Positions 24,201-36,229 of a stretch of 64,000 bases of DNA are shown here, in pieces. Each line of letters begins with the position of its first letter. Position 1 is the stretch's first letter. The notes beneath the pieces are model-generated. The model ran no database searches, was not told the DNA's origin, and worked only from the letters and a program-made list of their open reading frames with translations. The translations under genes and the position numbers were made by a program. Source of the DNA: Liquidambar formosana (lineage: Eukaryota; Streptophyta; Magnoliopsida; Saxifragales; Altingiaceae); the NCBI GenBank assembly GCA_039720395.1, contig CM077823.1, forward strand, positions 7,554,909 to 7,618,908, written 5' to 3'.

Positions 24201-25605
24201 CTTTTGTTGTAATAGTTGTATGTATATATATGAGTGGCTCTGATCGATGTAAGAAACTCTCAAGCTCTAGAAGGACTAGTATAGTATAGTTATAGTTCAA
24301 GTTTTATGATGATATATTCAAATCAAAAGGATAAACAGGTCTCCAAGTCAAGGATGTAGGTATGTAACACTAGTTATATATATGAATAGCTATTTTAGTT
24401 ATTGTTCTTTTGGCTGGTTACATTTAGCTAGCAAATTTTCACTAGTTTTAGTAAGAAAAATAATGCACACACACTCTCTCTCTCTTTATGTACCATTCTT
24501 TTTTTCTTGCTCCACCAAATGATTAGAAAACTAAAACATTATTAATAAAGAATTTGAAGTAGCTAAAGAATCACTAGTACCCTTGGGCCTTGGACTATTC
24601 ACTTGAATAGCTAGTTAGCTATTTTTTTTTTTCATAAAAAAAAATCATTTTGCTAGCTAAAGTAACTGAAAAATATATAGCCTAGTACTCTTGGAGATAC
24701 TCTAAGGAATGTAATTTGATTTTTAGGAATTCTTATTGCAATTATTTCAATTTGAAAAAATCAATGTTTTCTATAAGGAATGTAATTTAATTTTTAAATT
24801 CTAATTTTAATTTATTATTTTAGCCATTGACATAAGGCCACATCACCTCATTGGTAGAGTCAGAGTAAAGGAGAGGGCAGAATGAACATGATAAAAGTAT
24901 TTAGGTGGGAATAATGAAAAGATATGCTACATCATCAAACTGAATTTTATATAATAATATAGATATAGATATGATATTATGAGATTGATTAGGACCTAGC
25001 AAGATGATCTGGACATCTCCAATGAGATCACACAACTTGGAGCTATGTGTAGCAAACACGTGCGTGGGGGTGAAAGCCACAAAAATCTCTGAGCCATGCG
25101 ATCTGTCTCTGATAGTTCGCAATCATTCATCTTTCTATGATATTATATTTATGCATGCATGACAGATATAATGTATTATTAATAAAAATATTATGATTTA
25201 TTATTTTGTGAAATTACTTTAGTTATGTTATATATATGGTTGTCAAGATTTACATTGGAGCCTCCGATTAAAGATATTGACGTATATGTAGATAATATTA
25301 GAGATATTTTAGTCCACGTTTACTATTTTGCTTGCTTCAAAACCATTATGCTAGACCTACTCTGAGTCTGAAATCTGAACTTCAAAAACCTCCCTTTTTA
25401 TAATTTTGCTCAAGGTGAAATCACAACGCTTTAAATAGAAAAAGAAGCTTATTTAATGAAATAGATACAATAGAAAGAAACAAACATCCAAGACACACAA
25501 TCCTTCTATTAACGCCAAATATTAGGTTTCAACAACACAACACATTTATTTTTTTTATCTTTTATAATGAAATAGAAAAAGAAGCTCTTTCAACAACAGA
25601 ACACT
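23601..25605. other. Intergenic, nothing recognised
   Basis: AT-rich with a T tract (24169-24196). No sustained coding frame or delimited repeat. Confidence 0.5.
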
Positions 25606-27023
25606 TCAATCCACGGGGTTGCGATATTGTGGCACCTTGCCAAGGGTAGCCGATATAAGATGAAAGTACCATGGAGCATAGAACATTGAATAGATTGTTA
25701 CGGGCAGGCCTGCATATATCGAAAATGTAGCATACTTCAGTTTGTCTTTGTAAACGAAGAAATGCCCTGCATAGAAAGAGATCAGTATGGAAGCTATGGA
25801 AATCATGAGTAGCGTTAAACCCAACAGGATCTTCCTTGGTAAGATGTTTGAAAAATCTCCCTCCTGGTATCGAGAGATAGGGAAGAAGAGAAAAATGAGC
25901 ATAGCTGTCATGGAGAAAGAAAGAGCAATAAGCGATGAGATGGCGAATGTATTGAACGCCAACTTGTCTCCTTGTGGTAGTGAATTAATATTGTCTTTGC
26001 CGAGTCCTCTCGGCACTGTGGTTGACATTGCAAAGGCGACTGCTGCGATGGTTGTTGCCAAACTGCAGCACGAATTAGATTTGCTGATTATCCATACACG
26101 ACCCGAATCAACAAGTTTCTCATGTATTTCTGTGAAGGCTTCTTTTGGGGTTTTCCGCTTCTTGTTGTGGTGAACAAAAAATAGTGGCATGGAGGTCTTG
26201 ACGAACTGTATCAACAAGTTTAATTTCTCATGTGTTGATCAACCCAAAAAAAGAAAAAAAAAGGCCAACTACATGGTTATAATTATTTTAAAACATTTTA
26301 TTAATCCTTTTTGAAGATTTAATTCATATGTCATACCTCGAACCACTTGAGTTCCCATTGCATTTGCAGCGTCACACCAGGAATAAGCTAGGGCCGTTGT
26401 TTGCCTAGTGTTGCGGCGAGATGCAATGCACTATTCCCTTCATTATCCACTATACCAAATACGCTCTCGTCGCGCATGTATCTGGTGAGCAAGAACTGAT
26501 ATATATGGGGCTGCCTGTTCTCCACTGCCAACAGCACTACATTCTTCCCTTCGAAGTTCTTGTCATAGATGGCCCCGGTTGAACTCGAAGAATCTCCTTC
26601 ACCATTTCCGCAATACTGTTCTTCGCGGCAAGTAATAATGCTGTCTCCCTCCCTCTTTACCATTCTGTAATTTTTACCATTCCGTCAAGATAGAGAGAGA
26701 GAGAGAGAGAGAAGTGGTGGATCACCTTCTCCTTTCTCGTTTTTACCATTCTGTCGAGAGAGAAGTGGTGGATCACCTTCACCTTCTCCTTTCTTGTCTT
26801 TACCATTCTGTTGAGAGAGAAGTGGTGGATCACCTTCTCCTTTCTCGTCTTCAGCATTCTGTCCCTTGTTTTCTTCCTCTTGGCTAGGTTCCGAAGGTGT
26901 TGATATTATTGTCATGTCGTCGCTGTGGGGTTTCTTCCCATCCTTTTCATAAATGTACTTCCCTGTACGTTGAAGAAGTACATTCATGATCTGAAAAGAC
27001 CATGTGTGCTTCTCTTTCATTTT
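25606..27023 (-). pseudogene. Ankyrin/PGG-domain membrane protein gene, 3' part, inactivated
   Basis: The 3' exon (26205 down to the stop at 25606-25608) encodes a PGG domain: KTPKEAFTEIHEKL, then SCCSLATTIAAVAFAMSTTV and further hydrophobic spans, as in ITN1/ACD6-like plant proteins linked to stress and defence signalling. The preceding exon (27023-26337, acceptor TTACAG, donor GAG/GTATGA) has ankyrin-like VVLLAVENRQPHIYQFLL and NEGNSALHLAAT. Two in-frame stops break it: TGA at 26685-26687, where neighbouring repeat units have CGA, and TAG at 26388-26390, where the family has Trp after ..RP. Both look like C:G to T:A changes. No upstream ankyrin exons were found, so it is truncated too. Confidence 0.85.
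26672..26870 (-). repeat. Coding minisatellite in the ankyrin/PGG exon
   Basis: About 3.5 units of 54-60 bp, each holding CAGAATGGTAAA, AAGGAGAAGGTG and GATCCACCACTTCTCTC. On the reverse strand it encodes repeats of the form NGK..KGEGDPPLLS. The last unit runs into (TC)n and carries the TGA stop. Confidence 0.85.
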
Positions 27024-27430
27024 CTGTAAGCTTCTAATCCACCTAAATCCTTATCAGAATAAAATAGAAATTACTTAGAGAAACCGATTGGATTTTGGGT
27101 GCAGAAAAGTTTGACTGATTGGTAAAACCAACAGAAGATTGAAATGCTACTATGGTATAGCATTACCTAATCCCAAAATAAACAGCATTGCGTTGAATCC
27201 AAGCTTGATGTACTTGAAGCAAGTGTTACAATTGGGGATAAATAGTTGTTTTCCTGTACAGATTTTAGATAATTCATAATATATAAATACAATATACGGT
27301 TAAGTAACAAAAGCTGAGTAAAACCTTAGCCAAAAGCAAAATAATAAATAATAAATAAATTTAATTATCATAATCTATTTGTTGATTCGTATCCCGTGCT
27401 AATGTAGTTTTCGAGTATCCAACCTATGTA
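27024..27430. other. Upstream of the PGG gene, no exon recognised
   Basis: AT-rich. A possible further exon around 27175-27280 (reverse) cannot be assigned to ankyrin repeats with confidence. Confidence 0.35.
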
Positions 27431-27745
27431 CTAGAATATGGGACACACGCGATATATGCATATATGTGCGAATTGTTTTATAAAATAATTTACTGAGTAC
27501 AAAATAGGAAAAAATGTTAATACGAAATTAATTTAAAATTTTGAATTTGAAAAATGTGATTATGGAAGAGATAAATGAGATGGACAGTACAAAAAATAGC
27601 ATAACCACATTTATCCAACCTAAAAAACTATTTAATTATCAAACATTTACTTTTGTTTTAAATTCTAATTAGGGCATTTTAGTATTTTGATGTCTCCGTA
27701 CGTGCAACCAAAATTAAAACCTTTTTATTTTGTAACTTTTAACCC
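27431..27745 (-). mobile_element. Probable Helitron remnant
   Basis: On the reverse strand the segment ends CTAG before a T (27431-27434), preceded by a GT/AC-rich stretch that may fold. Its other end holds GGTTGCACGTACGG and AAATACTAAAATGCCC, matching the Helitron at 5116-5376 (GGTTGGATTGCACC, AATACTAAAATACCC). The 5' TC terminus was not located exactly. Confidence 0.45.
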
Positions 27746-29253
27746 TAATTTTTTAAGGTTAAATATAATTACACTTTGTCTCCTGAATTATAGGAGCAAA
27801 ACTCATTTTTTTTAGTTAGTTAATATCTCGATCGTTCTAGTCTTTTGGACTAATTTTCTTACTTCATTAGTTCTTCGCTAGCTGGTGGACCAACGATGGT
27901 TTTTAAAACGGCCATGCACTGTGCAGGGAAGAATGGCCAAAGAGAATCCATGTCCGGCCATGTCGATCGATTGGAAGTTGGCAAATTCCAATCTATCATT
28001 GGTTAGGGGATAGGTTCCTGATCAAGTCTTTTTTTTTTCCTTTCCTTTCTTGGGAGAACCTCCACGGCTCCACACACACACACACACATATATATATAAT
28101 TACACCTAGATGAGGAACGAATCACAAATCTACCTTACATACCCCTCAACGATGCACCATAAATAGGAGATGAAACAACAGAAAGCAAAGCAAAGAGATG
28201 CATGCAGGTACAAAATTAGGGGGGCAAAAAAAATTCCTACACTCTTTTTAGTATGGAACACTCTAGTGTTCTAAAAGAATAAATCCAAATATATGATGAG
28301 AATCTTGCATGCATACCCTTAACCATAGTCTCCTGCCTCGTCAAAACATCATGTCTAGCATGTTGATCTGCAATTGAGTTGACTTCCAAAACATGTGAAT
28401 AAAAATAAAATGAAATTTATGAAGCATAGAAACTTGGGTCACTTCTTTAACCTCACCTTATAAGGTGTAAAATGTATGAATTCTTTCTCTGGGACTTATG
28501 TAGGTAAACTGCTCGCAATTTATGTATATGCATGTTCAACTAAATTATAACCCGCAACCACCAACTCTCCCCACAAATAAATATATATTGGGATTTGGTC
28601 ATATAATTAAGGACGTATTGATGTAACTTACATGTACACATGCATTGTGGGATTATACCTTATATATAACCCACCAATGTATAGAATATAATTCCCAAAT
28701 AATGCACATACATATTGATATAACTTACAACGATCAACACGTCCTTGTAAAATCGGAAAAAATGAAGAGGACTTGATTTCTGAGTGTGAAATACTTGAAG
28801 CAATGGCTTCGTAGCTAATTAGGCCCAATAATTTTTATTTTTATTTTAAATGCCACCTAGGTGAGGCAACTTGAAAAGTGCTAAAAGACAAGCCCATGCA
28901 CCTAGCTGGCTTCTCTCTAAAGCACGACCTTTGCTAGCTGCAACATAGCCATTCTCCTTCTAAAAACACGTCAAAGAAAATGCATTGCTCACCTGTGGTA
29001 TGTCTCCTAATTTTAACTAATAAAAAACACGTCAAAAAATGGAGTCACTTTTTGCCTTTCCATTTTTTAAATATGGAGTCACTTTTGTTTTAAAAATAAA
29101 ACATTTTAGGGTTTTCCTCTTTTCCTTAAAAAAATGAGGTGGCCACTCCTTTGATTTCGTGTGGGCTATTTTCCTGAGTTCACATGGTCGGGCATGGATC
29201 CCAGAAGGAAAAAACCCAATGGCCCGACCCGACCCGATGCTTTTACAACTTAC

Positions 29254-29255
<2 letters not shown>
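27746..29255. other. Intergenic, nothing recognised
   Basis: AT-rich with (CA)n and (AT)n near 28071-28100. No coding region supported. Confidence 0.5.

Positions 29256-29256
<1 letters not shown>

Positions 29257-29306
<50 letters not shown>
29257..29306. repeat. (AT)n microsatellite
   Basis: About 25 uninterrupted AT units directly next to the foldback MITE at 29307-29448. Confidence 0.95.
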
Positions 29307-29309
<3 letters not shown>

Positions 29310-29448
29310 GGCTAATCATGTGCGGGATATCCCAGAGTATCCTGTTCGATCATAGCCGTCCGTGAGTAACACGCGCCTGCATGTGTCGCTTATGAACGAC
29401 CGTGATCGAACGGGATATCTGGGATATCCCGCACATGATCAAAGCTTT
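29307..29448. mobile_element. Foldback MITE in an AT microsatellite, copy 2
   Basis: Left arm AATCATGTGCGGGATATCCC and right arm GGGATATCCCGCACATGATC pair almost perfectly, with further pairing inward (CCTGTTCGATCA, TGATCGAACGGG). The right end, read inverted, starts AGCTTTGATCATGTGCGGGA, as does copy 1 at 8992. Both copies sit at (TA)n tracts. Confidence 0.85.
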
Positions 29449-30767
29449 ATATATATATTATATCTAACTTACTAACCCTAAGTTCCTATTCAATATTCCT
29501 TAACTTGTTCCCTCACGTCGTCCTCATGCTCACGCCCTCTACCGTCATTGGCCTTTGCCGTCGCCGGCTCATCCTCACGCCTTCATGCTCTTCACTATCT
29601 CACCCAGCCACCTTCACGGTCACGGCCTCACGACCTTAGCCCCTCACGACCTCAATACCTCATTGGCTCGTGGCTCCCTCACGCCTCACCCAACTAGCCT
29701 TCACGCACTCTGCCATTGGCCCATTGCTACCTCATACTCATGACCTTAGTACCTCACCACGACACCACCTCCCAAATTCCAAATCTACACATCCCAAATT
29801 CTAAATCTGACCAAATCTACACCAGATCTAATTGGGCATGGGCGGGTCGGGCATGGATGACCCAAGTTGACATCGAATCAGTGATGAAGTTCAATTCCCT
29901 TGCCCCATCAGGTATAGGGTTGGGCATAGGCATAGGAATTCAAAGTTGGAGTTGGGCATGGGGTAGTTCCAACCTACATCCAGCTCGACCCATTGCCATC
30001 CCTATCCACCATGCCTTGACATACTGAAATCCAAGAGGTTAGAAGTTCCTAATAAAATAAAAAGGGAATTACAAATTGGTCCCCCTATAGGTAAATAATT
30101 ATATATCTTACAAGCTTGTAATCATTCTTAGTTAAGTTAATAGTCATCTACAATGAAGTTGGTAGTTAGTTGTAGTAATATGTAATTAGTTGTCGTAGTA
30201 ATATGTATTTCTTCATTCGAAAATGCATTTGTAACTCCTTATCACAGCTAGGGTGAATGAATTGAAGAGGACAATGCCAGTTGGTCTCCATAATTAATTC
30301 CATGTAATGGATGTAAGGTCCGCACCTTGGCCACTAATAATTCTATGTTGTTACTATGTTGGAAAGGAAATTAAAAGAAGCCCACTAGCACCCCCGCGCA
30401 CTATGCCATAATGCTACTCATCAAATATGCACCACCTACTTAATTGATGGGGGCAAAAATTTGGTATGCATGACATGCATGAATAGAGAACTTAATCTAA
30501 CGGTTGGATTAGTAAAGTATTATTCCTACAAAAGATATTAAAAGGTATAAGAATAAAAAGTTTTAAACTTTGTGTAAATGGATCCATCCCCTATATATAT
30601 GCAGAACTAGATGCAGATAGCCAACTAGGACTGCAACATGGTTCGAGTAGACCCGAGGACCGAATCGGTCCGATCAATTCAGTCTAGTTCCGATTTTGGT
30701 CCAAACAATAATCGGTCCAGTTCCAGTTTAGGGGGTTTCATAATTGAACCCAGACCGAATTCCTAAA

Positions 30768-30803
<36 letters not shown>

Positions 30804-30976
30804 ATAATGATGGGAACATAACCATATATATATAATTATATGTTAATATTAATATATTATACTTCATATATAAGTATTATTCAATAAATAACAATATTTA
30901 TTCAATAATTTCTTACCTTTACCAAAAAAAATACAACAAAAACAACTAAGCTAGCGGACAAATAGTGTATCACTTG

Positions 30977-31026
<50 letters not shown>

Positions 31027-31567
31027 ATATCAAATATCATTGTCGAATACTCGAGTGGGGTATGAACACAATGCAATGATGACGTATGTATAATAGTGTC
31101 TGCGAGATTGTGAGAAAGAGAAAGACAAATGACGATTACGTACCAAAAATGATACGACTGTTTCTTTGGCCTAGGGTTTGATCATGTGAAAATTGTGACA
31201 TCTGGGAACCACATTTTCATTATCGGCCTAGTGGGTTGGGTTGTATTTCTTGTTCGCCCCTTCCATCAAAGAAGGGCAGATAAATGAGTATTATTTATTT
31301 ATTTATTTATTTTGTTTTGTTTTTAAAAAGAACAATAAACGGTTGGGTGTGGGTATGAACTAATATCCCCATGATGAGAGCGAGGTATAGTCGAGTAATG
31401 CAGTCGGTGCTAGATCGGCGAAATGCAGGTGGTGGACTAAAGGTTCAGCAAAAACATGCTTTTGTGCATATATATATATATATATATATATGCATGGTCA
31501 AATTTGAGAGTTTAATTAATATACTACATAATAGTGCAAATAAATTTAACAAGTGTATTAATATATA
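29449..31567. other. Intergenic with simple repeats
   Basis: Contains a C-rich TCACG-repeating stretch (29510-29760), (AT)n near 30772-30800 and 31469-31492, and a poly(A) run of 49 (30977-31025). No gene recognised. Confidence 0.55.
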
Positions 31568-31845
31568 TACTCTCTCCATTCTCAAAAGGTTGTCCTCATT
31601 TTCATTTGAGTTGTTCCAAAATATTTACCCTAATCAAAATGTAAATGTCTTAATTTTAATTGATTTTCTAGAATATTATTTTTAAAGTTATAACTTATAC
31701 ACTAAAGATAAAGTAGTACTCCGTAATACATTTTTCCATTTTCAGTAAAATTGGAATATCATAATAAATTAGTGGGTGCAAATGCATTAAACGCACTCTC
31801 CTAAAAAATGGTATTTTTTCAATTGGTAGAAAGGAAAAGAGAGTA
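31568..31845. mobile_element. Stowaway-like MITE
   Basis: Begins TA-CTCTCTCCATTCTCAAAA and ends GGAAAAGAGAG-TA, so the ends are inverted and flanked by TA on both sides, 274 bp and AT-rich. CTC-CTCC ends with TA duplication are the Tc1/Mariner (Stowaway) signature. The ends have diverged. Confidence 0.65.
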
Positions 31846-31849
31846 AGTT

Positions 31850-33460
31850 ACTTTAATTAGAGTTTTTGGAGTTCCAAGTAAGTAATTGATCTAAAAAACA
31901 CACGCACATTAGAAATCTTCTTCCCTAATTTGATGGGTCGGTTTGGTTTTTACTGGTGAAATATCTTTTGATGGTGATGGTTGTGGTGACGATTGGTGAG
32001 GCTAAAGCTTTTGGAAATGAATGGATTGGAGAGCTTGAAAGATAAGAGTTTCTAGGTAGGTGAGAGAGAAGATTGAATATCTTGGGTTGTGTAGTTTGAG
32101 AGAGGGGGAGTTGGTTCTAAAATAAGAACTTGAAGAAGGTGAAGGGAACCTGGGACAGGATGGGTTTTGTTGAGGGAGAAGACAGTGGATGGTGCCCGTA
32201 TGAAGTCAATAGACAGGATTTATCAACTCCCTCATTATTAGATGGGATTTGCATCTCCCATGGATTGCGAGAATTTGAATCTTCCAGGAAATTGAACTCT
32301 CATATTTTAAGCAAAACGAACAATCCTTTTTTCATTAAATCCCCGGAATTAGCAATTTCTAACTTCAACTCTCACGAAACGAACAGACCCTAAGAGAATT
32401 TCACTTCATTTGTTGCCCACTTTTAGAAAATTGGAGAATGGGCCGCTGTTGAATTTTTGTTTATTTATTTATTTTTTGATTGGCAGAAATGGCTCTTGAA
32501 TTCAAAAACTAAATATAATATATATGCATAAACAGAAAATCTAGATATCAGAAACATCAAGCTACCGTAATGTACATTGGGCACAGTGGGCATCTATATA
32601 TGTAATGTTTTTATGTCCAAGTTATAAGAAACAATAATTATTGGTCATTAATAAAAGATCTCAAGTCCATGAGGGTCGACTTTGTTTAGATGTTAATATT
32701 TTTTTCTCCCTTTATTAATTTTTTTTAAAAAAAAAATCCTTTGAATTAGCCTGGTATATTTATATATATATAGATATATATATATATATTTTTGTTGAGA
32801 TCCTTTATTAATTTTTTTTTCGTAGTGGGAGAGAGAAAAAGTACACACTTGTTTTGGTTGAGATCCTATTTATGTATAAAGGTATAATGGGAAAAACAAA
32901 TTAAACAACAAAATAACTTAAGTCAAACCAATCATTATTGGTAATTACTAAGTAAGGACTTTCAACCCCATCCCATTTGGGCAATACCTCCAAAGGGGTG
33001 AATGTGTAGGTAATTTTTCCCTTTTTTTAATTACTTTTTAAATTTTTAAATTTTTTAATTTCATGCATGAGGCCCAAATTATAGGGTCTACTAAAATATG
33101 TCCTAGCTCACTGATTCCAAGATTCTTGGACCCGACCTTATTGGTGAGATTGAGTCATTGAGAACACTAAGAAAAGGGCAAAAAAAGAGAGAGAGAGAGA
33201 GAGATGGGTGCTGCTTTGGAAATGCACTCTCACGTTAAGCAAAGATTTTGAAAATACTTTCCTTGCTTTGAGACCATGTAAAGTTGAAACACTTTTCATC
33301 TTTAAAAAAAAAAAATGATAATATTTTCAAAACCCCAACCAAAAGTCTTTTTTTTTTTTTTTTTTGAAAAAAAAGAAGAAGAAGAGAGTTTCTTAATTCC
33401 AATCATCCCCTCTTTCTCATACACACACAGAATATGAAGAAGAAGAAGAAGAAGAATGGA
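31850..33460. other. Intergenic, nothing firm
   Basis: AT-rich with A/T tracts. CGAAACGAACAGACCCTA near 32376-32393 resembles the end of a Tourist-like MITE, but no partner end was found. Confidence 0.45.
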
Positions 33461-33707
33461 GCTTGCCTGTTGCCCAAGAGTCTGTGAAGCTTGATTATGA
33501 GATCATCCTCATAGAGAGCAAAGTCGCCTCACTTGATGTTGGGACGAAGATAGTTCAACCATTGTAACCTGTAACTCTTACTGTACAAGAAGAAATTCGG
33601 ACAGTTAGCAGAGCGCTTCAAGGAAGGTGGTCCGACGGTCTGGAGCATCGCGGCACAGTGGTAGGAGAAAGTTGCAGAGGCTGAAATAGCACTTAGGCTC
33701 TCAAATG

Positions 33708-33815
33708 AATAGTAGCTCTAGGTGGCTCAATGAACAATGGCGCTAGGTGCTTTGATGAACAGTGGTGCTAAGTGCTCCGATGAATTGTGGTGCTAGGTGC
33801 TGCGATGAATAGTAG
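33708..33815. repeat. Minisatellite, ~30-bp period
   Basis: Four imperfect units of the form GGTGCTAGGTGCT-TGATGAA-AGT within the MYB pseudogene intron. Confidence 0.75.
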
Positions 33816-34269
33816 ACGCATTAGGAGAGGCTAGGGTTTGCCTGGCCGAACCCTCCAATGGTCAAGTTAGTTCTCGGCATCTAGAGAAAGAAGAAAGAGA
33901 GAGAGCTAGGGTTTTGTAAGAGCGGCATACCTCCCTGGGTAGAAAGTGATAATGTTCCTTTTATAAAGGAAGGCTAGGTTAGGGTTTTTGGTCCTGGTTG
34001 GTGACAACTGTTTGACCATGGTTAGGTTAGCGTAACCATTTTAACCATGGTCGAGTTAGCTAGCTGGAAATCATTGAGGGTAGTGTGTGCTTAGGGTACT
34101 TTGTTCCTCGGGGGGAATTTGTTCAGTTGTCATTAAGAGTTTGCTGAGTCAAAGCAAATTTGGACCGAGCGGAGGATGAATCTTGGTTTGGCTATGATTA
34201 AGCCAAAGTGATCATTGTTAGGACCGAGGGCTTTTTGGCCCGAGCCCACAAGGCTGAAGCCTTCGTACC

Positions 34270-34490
34270 TAAAACTATCAATCTGGTCATGGACCGAGGG
34301 CCTTTTAGCTCGAGCATGTGTGGACCGAGGAGATAGTTCTTTGGTCAGAGCATGTACGGATCGAGGAGATAGTTATTTGGCCTGAACATGTGTGGATAGA
34401 GGAGATAGTTCTTTGGCTTTAGCATGTGCGGACCGAGGAGATGGTTATTTGGACCAAACATGTGTGGATCGAGGAGATGGTTCGGTGATT
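34270..34490. repeat. Minisatellite, ~40-45-bp period
   Basis: About five units with GCATGTGTGGACCGAGGAGA and TAGTTCTTTGG in the MYB pseudogene intron. Units differ by a few substitutions. Confidence 0.85.
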
Positions 34491-35088
34491 GAATGCTTTT
34501 ATAGCCAAGTGCTTGGGCCAAACAAGCCTACCGAATAGTTGTGGACCAAACAAACTTAGACCGAATAGATTCGACCCAAAGATAAGGTTTGGTAGTGGCC
34601 GAAAATTACGGGATGGAACGTTTATCATGGTTAGGTAACCGAGTTAATTTACCCAAGCAATCTTCTTTGAGCTTCCTGGTTTGATATTTCTCCATTGAAA
34701 TAAAGAAAAACTTGATTGAGCACTTTGCCACATGTCTTTTGATCATTGGTGGGTTAGAATTTTCCTACACACTTACAACACTAGTTGAGCCCTCCTACAA
34801 TGAATATATATATTAAAACCATTCATCAATATATTCTCTACATTATATCAATATTTAAACTAGAATTATCAGAAGATAAAAAATGAAAATGGCTTGCCTG
34901 CTTTTGCAGGGATATGCCTTCTCCATACTTGTCAACATATTGCTTGAGCAACTCGTCTTCTTCTTCAGTCCAAGACCCCTTTCTAAGTCCATTTGGACAC
35001 TCCATTTCCGTCGACTCGATCTGTCAATTCTTTCTCATTAACATGAACACGTGCACCATGTACATATAGAAAGCAGCTAAACCCTAAA

Positions 35089-35094
<6 letters not shown>

Positions 35095-35141
<47 letters not shown>
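35095..35141. repeat. (CT)n microsatellite
   Basis: About 23 CT units, ~90 bp upstream of the MYB start codon (reverse strand GA). Confidence 0.95.
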
Positions 35142-35144
<3 letters not shown>

Positions 35145-35300
35145 ATGACAATGATTATCATAATATTTTCAGAAAAATTTAGGGTGGGGATATTGCCACA
35201 GCAGATTTCTATTCTTCTATAGTTGCCAAGATAATGTTGTTGTGAACAGACCCTTTTCAGAAAAGTTCACCTGCCACTTTTACCTTTCACCTCCTTTCAG

Positions 35301-36229
35301 ACAATGCTTGGCTACTGAAGCTTGTGGAGGAATTCCTCCTTAAAAGTGATGTGGCACAATTAATGATCTGACACATGTCCTACAATAATAATAAAAAGTA
35401 TGCTGCTCACTTTTCTATTAGAATGCCCTTCTTTCGTTGTTTTATTAGGACCCAAATACCCTTTTTCTTAGACGAAAGGGAGACAATTCGACCTCCATCA
35501 TTGGCGCCTCAGTGGCTACCACTACCGACAACTAGTCCAACGCCGATAACTTTCCCCTCTTGTCATAGCGGAGCCATCTTCATCTTCTACAACTCAACTA
35601 ACACCCAACGACAAACAACCCCTACAACCCTCACCCCTAGCATCACTGTTTCATATATTTAAACCAGATCTGACAAAAGGAGAAAAAAAAAAAAAACCAC
35701 ATTTTTCGATGACTTTCCAACATGCAATACCAGCAATCGCACTCCTCTTCTAGGACAATCTCATCGATCTCTTGGCGGATTCTAACAGATTTATAAAAAT
35801 CATTTGCATAAAAATGTATTTGTAAATTGAAGGTTTGGATTAAAACTTGAATTAGCTTATATAGGACCTCAAATCAGAACACTTCATAAAACTTGGATTA
35901 AATCTTTTGGAAGATTTGGGGAGAGAGAGATATTCGAGATTTTGGTTATTTGAGGTAGTTACCAATAGAAAAGTTGTGTACAAAGAAGAAGAGATGAGGG
36001 AGTTGAAGGAGAGAGATGGAACATTTGGATGGAGAAATACAGAGTATATGGTAATGTCGTAGTGGAAAGTGGGGTTATTTTGGTCCTCACAAAAAAAAGG
36101 AATGAGACAAATAAAAGTCACTTGAAGAGAATACCTTTTACACAATTATAGGACGTGTGGTGATCATAGATTAGACCACATCACTGTTCAGGAGGAGTTC
36201 CTCCACAAGCTTCAGTAGCCAAGCATTGT
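35301..36229. mobile_element. 929-bp element with long terminal inverted repeats
   Basis: Left end ACAATGCTTGGCTACTGAAG, CTTGTGGAGGAA, TCCTCCT and GTGATGTGG is repeated inverted at the right end (36175-36229) with few differences. Weaker symmetry extends ~130 bp inward (ACATGTCCTA versus ACACGTCCTATA). There is no transposase frame, so it is non-autonomous. A long TIR suggests MULE-like, but the flanks (CACCTCCTTT and CACTCCTTCC) only weakly suggest a duplication. Confidence 0.75.

Larger units (their letters stand above)
33467..35005 (-). pseudogene. R2R3-MYB transcription factor gene, degenerate
   Basis: Exon 1 (35005-34898) starts MECPNGLRKGSWTEEEDELL and continues to DKYGEG, the first half of a MYB R2 repeat. 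A deletion then removes the KWH-type segment and shifts the frame. Exon 2 (~33593-33467) reads KSYRLQWLNYLRPNIK, stop, GDFALYEDDLIIKLHRLLGN, i.e. the R2/R3 junction of anthocyanin-type R2R3-MYBs. An Arg codon is TGA (33529-33531), two Cys are Tyr and an Arg is Gln. Both exon ends read CAG/GCAAGC instead of GT. A third exon was not found. The intron (~1.3 kb) holds two minisatellites. Subgroup-6-like by wording; dead by structure. Confidence 0.85.

Noticed and set aside
29555..30027. Overlapping Pro/His/Ser-rich frames
   Set aside because: Compositional artefact of TCACG-rich sequence; no domain, start context or splice structure.
32376..32393. Tourist-like MITE end CGAAACGAACAGACCCTA
   Set aside because: No inverted partner or TAA/TTA duplication could be located to its left.
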